Source: an uncultured Oscillospiraceae bacterium
GTDB taxonomy: Bacteria; Bacillota; Clostridia; Oscillospirales; Acutalibacteraceae
Reading direction: 5' to 3'
Assembly (NCBI GenBank): GCA_958448165.1
Contig: CAUDCW010000018.1
Span: 1-28,279, forward strand
DNA: 28,279 nt
Shown here: positions 1 to 6,972 of the stretch, one piece after another
Position numbering within the stretch: the stretch's first letter is position 1
Layout of the letters: each line of letters opens with the position of its first letter
The notes under the pieces: model-generated
Databases searched by the model: none
Told to the model about the DNA's origin: nothing
What the model saw: the letters and a program-made list of their open reading frames with translations, nothing else
Made by a program: the position numbers and the translations under genes

Positions 1-130
1 TTTTTTCTGATAAAAAAGTAAGTGCCTGCGCGGCATGAGCGCAAAAAGTTTTATATATGATGCAATTAATACGATGTTATAAAAATATCGCCGATGTGTG
101 CAAACCCCCATAATGGAACGCAAAAACCTC

Positions 131-159
131 AAGGGGCTGACATCGCCTGTCAGCCCCTT
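131..159 (-). terminator. Intrinsic terminator of the sortase cassette
   Basis: A perfect 12-bp inverted repeat (AAGGGGCTGACA at 131-142 and its complement at 148-159) has a 5-nt loop. On the minus strand it is followed by GAGGTTTTTGCG. It lies 27 bp after the stop of the last minus-strand gene. On the plus strand the following bases are also T-rich, so it could work both ways. Positions 1-130 hold no gene that I can support. Confidence 0.85.
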
Positions 160-186
160 TGCACATTTTATTTTGTTTTTATGTTG

Positions 187-1050
187 TCAGCTGTGGCTTA
201 TCGCTCTTAGATAGTACCTTCTGTAAAGCACGAAGGTGAGTACCGAGAGTAAGAGCAGGATTGCGCCGTAAATAAAGAAGTTTGCAAAAAAGCCGCTTGT
301 ATAGCTTACAAACAGGTTGTAAAGTGAACGTGTGTTCAGGTTGATTTGCGAAATCTTGCCCGACAAAAAGACAACAACGGGAATTATTGTAACTGCCAGA
401 AAAGCTCCTGCACAGCCATAGCTGAGGTAGCGGAAGCGTCTGTGCTTGAATCTGTTTGTGAACACTATTATCGCCGCTATAATCAATGCCGCCGCCGCAA
501 GTGAAATTGTTATAATAAGAAATGTTGTCGAGGCATTGTAAATATAGTTGGCGAAAAACGAGAAGAACGGAATGGAAATCTGACCTACATATCTGTTGGC
601 TGCCTCGTCAACAAAATAGTTCAGGTTTTCCTGCGATACCGATTCTTTGCTGATTTCCTTTTGCTCCATATATTCGTCAAGCGCCGTATAGAGCTGCCGT
701 TTGAATTCTTTTGTATCAACAAGCGTTGTGTTGCCCGAGTAAAAAGCGGATATATATTTGTGCTCAATCTCAAGAATGTCAATACTGTTCACAAAATCCT
801 CGGCAAAGCTCTCGTCAAGTCCACTTGCGTTTCCAAGGCTTTTAAGCTCGCTTTTGAGCTCGTCGGTAACCATTGAGTAATATCCGCATTCGCCCATTTT
901 GCTAAGCATAAAGTCCTCAGAGAATACTGTGGTTTCAATAACCAGAAATACTGAGAGGAAAAACAAATCAAAAGCCAGAAAGAACGACAGCAAGCCGTAA
1001 AGCAGCGGCTTAATTTTCGATTTTTGTTTGTTTTTTGATTTATTAGACAT
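187..1050 (-). CDS. Hypothetical multi-pass membrane protein, third gene of sortase cassette
   Basis: I do not recognise this 287-residue protein. It has a basic, Lys/Asn-rich N-terminus, one membrane segment at about residues 17-40, an external-looking hydrophilic region of about 125 residues, then three hydrophobic segments near 170-198, 212-232 and 253-277, and a short basic tail. The ATG at 1050 is preferred because GAGGT lies 11 nt upstream. An in-frame TTG at 1074 would overlap the sortase stop by 4 nt. The gene follows the sortase directly and ends at the cassette terminator, so it is probably co-transcribed. A role in surface-protein export or anchoring is only inferred from position. 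Confidence 0.75.
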   Translation of the reverse strand: MSNKSKNKQKSKIKPLLYGLLSFFLAFDLFFLSVFLVIETTVFSEDFMLSKMGECGYYSMVTDELKSELKSLGNASGLDESFAEDFVNSIDILEIEHKYISAFYSGNTTLVDTKEFKRQLYTALDEYMEQKEISKESVSQENLNYFVDEAANRYVGQISIPFFSFFANYIYNASTTFLIITISLAAAALIIAAIIVFTNRFKHRRFRYLSYGCAGAFLAVTIIPVVVFLSGKISQINLNTRSLYNLFVSYTSGFFANFFIYGAILLLLSVLTFVLYRRYYLRAISHS

Positions 1051-1070
1051 AATTAAAATCGACCTCGCTT

Positions 1071-1778
1071 TCAATTGTTTTTGTCAATTTCAATATTTGA
1101 CGTTGATTTTGCATAAACAAAGCATCTTTGCGGGGTCAGTCCAAGCTCGTCAAACGGGTAACAGGTGTATAACACCAGCGTTTCACTGTTGGATGCGAGG
1201 TCGTATGCCGACTTGTCTTTATAATCCTTGATTTGAATATCGGTTATTTCATAAGTAAAATTACCGTAGCTTGTCCTTATAAGTATCTCTTGACCTTTTT
1301 TGGCGTATTTAAGCCCGTTGAAATAGGTGTTGTTGTGACCGGCAACAAGAATTGTTTTGCCATATCCGGGAATAGAGCTGCCGTTGTAGATTCCTACGCC
1401 GTTGTTGAGCGCAATATCGCTGTCGCCGAAAAAGAGTCTTGCGTTGATCTGGCAGTCCTCGATAATAAGCTCGCCGAACTGCTCGTTATACTTTGGAAAC
1501 TCAATTTCAGAAATCTTTATCGTTTCTTTTTTCTCTTTGTCCTTATCGGTGCTTGCAGTAGGTTCTTCAACAGGAACAAAGATGTTGTTGAACTCGGATG
1601 AGAAGTTTTTGTCGGTGCTTGAGAAAAAAAGACTTCCCATTGATACAAGACCCGATGCCGCAGGGGAAATGACAAGGTAACTGACAAGATATATTGCAGC
1701 ACAAAAGATAATGGGAAGAATTAAAAAATTCTTCCCATTAACACATTGGCGTTTAGATTTATTATGCCTGTGCTTCAT
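1071..1778 (-). CDS. Sortase, class D-like transpeptidase
   Basis: Sortases cleave a C-terminal sorting signal on exported proteins and join the protein to the cell wall. This 235-residue protein has an N-terminal membrane anchor (about residues 18-40) and an extracellular beta-barrel domain. The catalytic residues are visible: His148 in VAGHNNTY, Cys206 in LVLYTCYPF and Arg218 in TPQRCFVYA. The TCYPF form of the Cys motif fits class D. I chose the ATG at 1778, which overlaps the 3' end of the upstream gene by 17 nt; the longer reading frame lies deep inside that gene. The immediate upstream gene encodes a protein with a sorting-signal-like C-terminus, its likely substrate. Family is certain; subclass is less so. 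Confidence 0.9.
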   Translation of the reverse strand: MKHRHNKSKRQCVNGKNFLILPIIFCAAIYLVSYLVISPAASGLVSMGSLFFSSTDKNFSSEFNNIFVPVEEPTASTDKDKEKKETIKISEIEFPKYNEQFGELIIEDCQINARLFFGDSDIALNNGVGIYNGSSIPGYGKTILVAGHNNTYFNGLKYAKKGQEILIRTSYGNFTYEITDIQIKDYKDKSAYDLASNSETLVLYTCYPFDELGLTPQRCFVYAKSTSNIEIDKNN

Positions 1779-2376
1779 AAGCTTTTTCGCTCTTCTTTGA
1801 AGCTTTGAAGAGATATACTCCTGCGGCTGAAACAAGAAGAACGCCGACACCTGCTACAGCAACAGCGCCCGGAACGCTGAAGTCTGCGCCTGTTGTCTTA
1901 ATCGGGTTGCTGCTGCCGCCTGAAACAGCAGCTGCTGTTGTGCTGAATACAACGTTTCCGCTTGCATCAACAATGCTTACAGCACCGGTTGACTTTGTGT
2001 ACTGAAGAGTAAGACTAACCGGTGAAAGAGCAGCGTTAACCTTGCCGACAAGTGTGTCGATCTGGTCTGAAGAAAGATCCTTCATATGAGCTACGCCTGT
2101 GCTTTCGATGTAAGCCTTAGAGTCCTCAATGCCTGCAACAACCTGAGTTGCCTGTTCATCTGTAATGTCAACTGTGTTGAAATAGTTTTCTGCCTGATTA
2201 ATATAAGAAGCAGGAATTGACTTAGCAACGCCGTTGAGAGAAACAGTAGTGTGAAGTTCATCAAGAATCTTCTGCTCGGCAGCGTTAATACCTGCGGCAG
2301 AAGCTCCAACTGTAGCTGTAACAGCTACTGCAGTAGCGAGCAATGCAGATGAGAGTACTTTTGTAATTTTTTTCAT
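1762..2376 (-). CDS. Secreted protein with C-terminal sorting signal (probable sortase substrate)
   Basis: The 204-residue product starts with a Sec signal peptide (MKKITKVLSS, hydrophobic core, probable cleavage after GASA near residue 27). A helical, Asp/Glu-rich middle section of about 90 residues follows, then a short strand-rich section. The end looks like a cell-wall sorting signal: SNPIKTTGAD at 156-165, a hydrophobic stretch at about 169-190 and the basic tail KASKKSEK. The motif is not LPXTG; NPIKTTG is the closest match. AAGGAAGT lies at the right distance before the ATG. The sortase gene overlaps its 3' end, which supports an enzyme-substrate pair. I recognise no function for the middle domain. 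Confidence 0.8.
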   Translation of the reverse strand: MKKITKVLSSALLATAVAVTATVGASAAGINAAEQKILDELHTTVSLNGVAKSIPASYINQAENYFNTVDITDEQATQVVAGIEDSKAYIESTGVAHMKDLSSDQIDTLVGKVNAALSPVSLTLQYTKSTGAVSIVDASGNVVFSTTAAAVSGGSSNPIKTTGADFSVPGAVAVAGVGVLLVSAAGVYLFKASKKSEKAYEAQA

Positions 2377-2447
2377 ACGATTAACTTCCTTTCATAAAGT
2401 ATTCAATTCAAGATTACTATTACCCCTCATAATCTGAAATTAGTTTT

Positions 2448-2476
2448 ATTATACCCCTTGGCAATTGATTTGTCAA
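2448..2476 (-). promoter_or_regulatory. Promoter of the sortase cassette
   Basis: On the minus strand a consensus -35 TTGACA (2476-2471) and -10 TATAAT (2453-2448) are separated by exactly 17 bp. It is about 70 bp upstream of the secreted-protein start codon, so the transcript has a leader of roughly 65 nt. Confidence 0.9.
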
Positions 2477-2479
2477 CAG

Positions 2480-2500
2480 GTTTGTAACTTTTTTACAAAC
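2480..2500. promoter_or_regulatory. Palindrome next to the -35 box, candidate operator
   Basis: A perfect 8-bp inverted repeat, GTTTGTAA-N5-TTACAAAC, ends 4 bp before the -35 box of the sortase-cassette promoter. It lies between that promoter and the divergent uvrB promoter. Size and symmetry fit a dimeric regulator site; no regulator is identified. Confidence 0.4.
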
Positions 2501-2619
2501 GTATTGTTATTTTTATCAGTGTTAGATAATTGAGGTGGGTTAAAGCACAAGATATTGTGGCGTTTATAAAAACTTTCTTTCTGCGCAATGCCGCCAAGCC
2601 CGATAAATGCTTATTTTGT

Positions 2620-2648
2620 TTGAAAAAATGCAGTATTTATGGTATAAT
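2620..2648 (+). promoter_or_regulatory. uvrB promoter
   Basis: TTGAAA (2620-2625) and TATAAT (2643-2648) are separated by 17 bp, about 43 bp before the uvrB start. I looked for a Gram-positive LexA/DinR box (GAAC-N4-GTTC type) and saw none. Confidence 0.8.
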
Positions 2649-2690
2649 AATCTATAACTGTGAATTTTTATTTTTCAGGAGGAATGCGCT

Positions 2691-4655
2691 GTGCCTGATT
2701 TTAAGCTTCATTCAAAATTCGTGCCTACGGGTGATCAGCCGCAGGCTATTGAGTCTATTGTAAAAGGAATTCAGAACGGCGACCGTGAGCAGTCACTGCT
2801 GGGTGTTACCGGTTCGGGCAAGACCTTCACAATGGCAAATGTAATTGAGCGCGTCAACCGCCCGACCCTTGTGCTTGCGCACAACAAAACGCTGGCGGCG
2901 CAGCTTTGCAGCGAGTTCAAGGAGTTCTTCCCCGAAAACGCTGTAGAATACTTTGTGTCGTATTACGACTACTACCAGCCGGAGGCTTATGTTGCGCAGA
3001 CCGATACTTATATAGAAAAGGACAGCTCAATTAATGATGAAATAGACAAGCTTCGCCACAGCGCAACGCTTGCGTTGTCGGAGCGCAGAGATGTTATAAT
3101 TGTGTCGAGTGTGTCGTGCATATACAGCCTCGGTAACCCGATTGATTACCGAAATATGGTCATCAGCCTGCGTCCGGGTATGGAGAAAAACCGTGACGAG
3201 CTTTTGCAGAAGCTGGTTGAGCTGCAGTACGAGAGAAATGACATCAGCTTTACACGCAACAAGTTCAGGGTCAGGGGAGATGTTGTTGAAATTTTCCCGG
3301 CAGGCAGCAGCGACAAGATATTGAGAGTTGAGTTCTTCGGCGACGAAATTGACAGGATAACCGAGCTTAACCCCCTGACAGGCGAGGTGCTGGGTACTTT
3401 GCGCCATGCCGCAATTTATCCTGCGTCGCACTACATTGTTCCGCAGGAGAGAATGAGCAAGGCGCTGATGGAGATTGAACAGGAGCTTCAGAGCCGACTT
3501 GAGTATTTCCGCTCACACGGCAAGCTGCTTGAAGCACAGCGGATTGAACAGCGGACAAGGTATGATATGGAGATGCTCCGTGAAATCGGCTTTTGCTCGG
3601 GCATTGAAAACTATTCGAGAATAATATCGGGCAGAGCGCCGGGCAGTTCGCCCTACACTCTGCTTGACTACTTTCCCGATGATTTTCTGCTGTTTGTTGA
3701 CGAGTCGCACGTCACTCTGCCGCAGGTAAGGGGAATGTATGCAGGCGACAGGGCGAGAAAGGAAAACCTTGTCAATTACGGCTTTCGTCTGCCGTCCGCA
3801 TTCGACAACCGTCCCTTGAATTTTGATGAATTTTATGAGAGAATTAACCAGGCTGTCTATGTCAGCGCAACGCCGGGCGACTTTGAAAAGGAACACTCAA
3901 CACAGATTGTGGAGCAGGTTATCCGTCCGACGGGACTTCTGGACCCGAACATTTCGGTGCGCCCGACAGACGGACAGATTGACGACCTTGTGTCCGAGAT
4001 AAATCAGAGGGCGGCTAAGGGCGAGCGTGTGCTTGTGACAACGCTGACAAAGAAAATGGCAGAGGACCTCACCGCCTTTTTTGAGGAGTTCGGAATCCGT
4101 GTGCGCTATATGCACCACGATATCGACACCGTTGAGCGAATGGAGATTATAAGGGATCTGCGGCTTGGCGAGTTTGATGTGCTTGTGGGAATCAACCTCC
4201 TGCGTGAGGGCCTTGATATTCCCGAGGTTTCGCTTGTCGCAATTCTTGACGCCGACAAGGAGGGTTTCCTCAGGAGTGAACGCTCGCTTATCCAGACGAT
4301 AGGCAGAGCCGCCAGAAACGCAAACGGTGAGGTTATAATGTATGCCGACACGGTGACGCCGTCAATGGAAAACGCAATAAAGGAAACGCTTCGCCGACGT
4401 GAAATTCAGGACGCATACAATAAGGAACACGGTATAACGCCGAAAACAATAGTTAAAAAGGTCAGCGACGTGCTTGAAATTTCTAGCAAGGAAAGCCACG
4501 AGGAAAGAAAGAACAAAAAGCCGCTGACAAAGGCAGAAAAGCAGGAGCTTATTACTTCGCTTACAAAAGAGATGAAAGCCGCCGCAAAGTTGCTTGAATT
4601 TGAGCATGCGGCGTATCTGAGAGATAAGATAAAAAAGCTTAAGGGCGAGAAGTAA
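2691..4655 (+). CDS. uvrB: UvrABC excinuclease subunit B
   Basis: UvrB is the damage-verifying, DNA-opening subunit of nucleotide excision repair. It is loaded by UvrA and recruits UvrC. The 654-residue length is normal. Visible are Walker A GVTGSGKT (38-45), the Tyr-rich beta-hairpin segment YYDYYQPEAY (91-100) that inserts between the strands, a DESH box near residue 337, helicase motifs V/VI near the end of the second RecA domain (REGLDIPEV, QTIGRAARN), and a C-terminal UVR domain (about 618-652) for UvrC contact. The start is GTG at 2691, 8 nt after a strong CAGGAGG. uvrA, often adjacent, is not here; a repeat element follows directly. Confidence 0.98.
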   Translation: MPDFKLHSKFVPTGDQPQAIESIVKGIQNGDREQSLLGVTGSGKTFTMANVIERVNRPTLVLAHNKTLAAQLCSEFKEFFPENAVEYFVSYYDYYQPEAYVAQTDTYIEKDSSINDEIDKLRHSATLALSERRDVIIVSSVSCIYSLGNPIDYRNMVISLRPGMEKNRDELLQKLVELQYERNDISFTRNKFRVRGDVVEIFPAGSSDKILRVEFFGDEIDRITELNPLTGEVLGTLRHAAIYPASHYIVPQERMSKALMEIEQELQSRLEYFRSHGKLLEAQRIEQRTRYDMEMLREIGFCSGIENYSRIISGRAPGSSPYTLLDYFPDDFLLFVDESHVTLPQVRGMYAGDRARKENLVNYGFRLPSAFDNRPLNFDEFYERINQAVYVSATPGDFEKEHSTQIVEQVIRPTGLLDPNISVRPTDGQIDDLVSEINQRAAKGERVLVTTLTKKMAEDLTAFFEEFGIRVRYMHHDIDTVERMEIIRDLRLGEFDVLVGINLLREGLDIPEVSLVAILDADKEGFLRSERSLIQTIGRAARNANGEVIMYADTVTPSMENAIKETLRRREIQDAYNKEHGITPKTIVKKVSDVLEISSKESHEERKNKKPLTKAEKQELITSLTKEMKAAAKLLEFEHAAYLRDKIKKLKGEK

Positions 4656-4660
4656 TACAG

Positions 4661-4933
4661 AAGAGTGGAGAGAAGAATGCATAATGCATAATGCATAATG
4701 CAGAATTACCCGAAACGAGGTCGTAGGGAACAGGCTTGCCTGTTCCGGCTCGAGCCGCAGAGTGTTATACTCTATTTTGATTTTGCAGAGCATTGCACTA
4801 AATACGCCTATCCCGGAACGGTCAAGATCGTTCCCTACGAATATTCAGCCTTATTACGAGTATTTACTAATTCAAAGAGCCGCAAAGCGGCGACACCACA
4901 TCTCCACTCTCCACTCTCCACTCTCTACTCTTA
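4661..4933 (+). repeat. Composite dispersed element, copy A (complete)
   Basis: This fills the uvrB-topoisomerase spacer. In order it holds a heptamer tract (unit ATGCATA, 3.6 copies, 4677-4701); a core bounded by inverted TCGTAGGGAAC (about 4720) and GTTCCCTACGA (about 4838), each embedded in a hairpin; a conserved inner section including GAGTGTTATACTCT; a GCCGC-AAA-GCGGC hairpin (4879-4891); and a second heptamer tract (unit TCTCCAC, 4 copies, 4901-4928). The same parts recur, inverted, at 10963-11199. It encodes no plausible protein. Confidence 0.85.
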
Positions 4934-4970
4934 AATTAAAAACCATCGAAATTACGAAAAGGAGCTTATA

Positions 4971-6956
4971 ATGGCGAGGAAAAAACAAACGCAGGAATAC
5001 GGCAACGACAGCATAGTGTCGCTGAAGGGAGCCGACAGAGTAAGAAAACGTCCGGCGGTTATATTTGGCTCAGACGGACTTGACGGCTGCTGCCACAGCG
5101 TTTTTGAAATACTGTCAAACTCAATTGACGAGGCGAGAGAGGGCTTTGGCAAGCAGATAAATATAACAAAGTTTCAGGACGGCTCCATTGAGATTGAGGA
5201 CTTCGGACGAGGTATTCCGGTGGACTTCAATAAAAACGAGGACAAATATAACTGGGAGCTTGTGTTTTGTGAGCTTTACGCAGGCGGCAAGTACAATAAT
5301 GCGGACAGCGAAAGCTATGAGTTTTCGCTCGGATTAAACGGTCTGGGTTTGTGCTCAACCCAGTATTCATCGGAGTATATGGACGTTGACATCAGACGTG
5401 ACGGCTACCGCTATACTCTACATTTTGAAAAGGGCGAGAACATCGGCGGACTCAAAAAGGAGAAGTACGATAAAAAGGACACGGGTACAAAGATAAAATG
5501 GAAGCCCGACATAGAGGTTTTTACCGATATAAACGTGCCTGCCGAATACTTTGAGGACACGCTTAAAAGACAGGCGATTGTAAACGCAGGCGTGAACTTT
5601 GTGCTGAAAATACACAACGGCAAGTCCTTTGACACCTATGAGTACAACTACAAAAACGGTATAACGGATTATGTTGAGGAAATAGCAGGCGATAAATCCC
5701 TCACCTCGGTGCAGACGTGGACAGGCGAGAGTATGTGCAGGGACCGTGACGACAAGCCGGAATACAAGGTCAAGATGAGCTTTGCGCTGACCTTTTCAAA
5801 CAAAATAAATCTTACCGAGTATTATCACAACTCAAGCTGGCTTGAACACGGCGGCTCGCCTGATCTGGCGGTTAAAAACGCATTTGTATATCAGATTGAC
5901 TCGTACTTAAAGCAGAACGGAAAATACAACAAGAACGAAAGCAAGATAAAATTTGCCGATGTTGAGGACTGTCTTGTGCTTATCGGCTCGTCCTTTTCAA
6001 GCGTAACGTCATATGCAAACCAGACGAAAAAGGCTATCACAAACAAGGGCATACAGCAGGCTATGACAGAGTTTCTGCGCCATAATCTTGAGGTGTATTT
6101 CATCGAAAATCCGCTTGAAGCCGACAAAATAGCAGGACAGGTGCTGATAAATAAGAGAAGCCGCGAAAGCGCAGAAAAGACAAGGCTGAACATACAGAAA
6201 AACCTGTCCGGTAAAATGGACATAACCTCGCGTGTTGCAAAGTTTGTCGATTGCAGAAGCCGTGACAAGTCGGAGAGAGAGCTGTTTATCGTTGAGGGCG
6301 ACTCGGCTTTAGGCGCCTGTAAGCAGGCAAGGGACCCGAACTTTCAGGCGATTATGCCGATAAGAGGTAAGATACTAAATTGCTTAAAGGTGGATTACGA
6401 CAGAATTTTTAAGAGTGAAATCATCACGGATTTGCTCAAGGTGCTCGGCTGCGGCGTTGAGGTGAAGTCAAAGGCTAATAAGGAGCTTTCAACCTTTGAT
6501 ATTGAAAACCTGCGCTGGAACAAAATTGTAATATGCACCGATGCGGACGTTGACGGCTTTCATATCCGCACGCTTGTACTGACAATGATATACCGCCTTA
6601 CGCCGACGCTTATTGATATGGGAAAGGTGTTCATCGCCGAATCACCGCTTTATGAAATAACCACCAAAAACGAGGTTTACTTTGCCTATGACGAAAACGA
6701 GAAGGAGCAGTTCTTAAAGCAGATTGACGGCAAGTTTACAATTCAGCGTTCAAAGGGACTTGGTGAAAACGAGCCTGATATGATGAATATGACAACAATG
6801 AATCCCGCAACACGCCGTCTTATAAAGGTTGTTCCCGGTCAGGCGGAGGAAAGCGCAAGAATGTTTGACATTCTGTTCGGCGACGACCTCGGCAAGCGCA
6901 AGGAATTTATCATTGAAAACGGCGGAAAATATATTGACAATCTTGATTTAAGCTGA
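4971..6956 (+). CDS. parE: Type II DNA topoisomerase B subunit (topoisomerase IV ParE-like, divergent)
   Basis: This is the ATPase subunit of a type II topoisomerase that passes one duplex through another. The 661 residues show a GHKL ATPase domain: Asn50 in the N-box, EDFGRGIPVD at 76-85, an ATP-lid glycine motif GLNGLG at 121-126, and the transducer QTK at 351-353. A TOPRIM domain follows with Glu442 in VEGDSA and the metal-binding DADVDG at 524-529. It differs from textbook GyrB/ParE: RKRPAVIFG replaces RPGMYIG, and GLNGLGLCSTQYS replaces GLHGVGxSVVNALS. AAAAGGAG lies upstream of the ATG. The A subunit starts 16 bp after its stop. Whether it is the cell's decatenase or a third, specialised enzyme cannot be read from this window. 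Confidence 0.9.
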   Translation: MARKKQTQEYGNDSIVSLKGADRVRKRPAVIFGSDGLDGCCHSVFEILSNSIDEAREGFGKQINITKFQDGSIEIEDFGRGIPVDFNKNEDKYNWELVFCELYAGGKYNNADSESYEFSLGLNGLGLCSTQYSSEYMDVDIRRDGYRYTLHFEKGENIGGLKKEKYDKKDTGTKIKWKPDIEVFTDINVPAEYFEDTLKRQAIVNAGVNFVLKIHNGKSFDTYEYNYKNGITDYVEEIAGDKSLTSVQTWTGESMCRDRDDKPEYKVKMSFALTFSNKINLTEYYHNSSWLEHGGSPDLAVKNAFVYQIDSYLKQNGKYNKNESKIKFADVEDCLVLIGSSFSSVTSYANQTKKAITNKGIQQAMTEFLRHNLEVYFIENPLEADKIAGQVLINKRSRESAEKTRLNIQKNLSGKMDITSRVAKFVDCRSRDKSERELFIVEGDSALGACKQARDPNFQAIMPIRGKILNCLKVDYDRIFKSEIITDLLKVLGCGVEVKSKANKELSTFDIENLRWNKIVICTDADVDGFHIRTLVLTMIYRLTPTLIDMGKVFIAESPLYEITTKNEVYFAYDENEKEQFLKQIDGKFTIQRSKGLGENEPDMMNMTTMNPATRRLIKVVPGQAEESARMFDILFGDDLGKRKEFIIENGGKYIDNLDLS

Positions 6957-6972
6957 GGAAGGAGGATAAAAG

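Noticed and set aside
2530..2763. 77-codon plus-strand frame before uvrB
   Set aside because: It overlaps the uvrB promoter and the uvrB start in another frame and has no ribosome site.
4661..4933. Repeat element as a CRISPR array or IS
   Set aside because: No regularly spaced identical repeats with unique spacers, and no transposase frame. It is better described as a non-coding dispersed element.
4698..4971. Two overlapping small plus-strand frames between uvrB and the topoisomerase B gene
   Set aside because: Both are readings of the repeat element, with no ribosome site and no codon bias.
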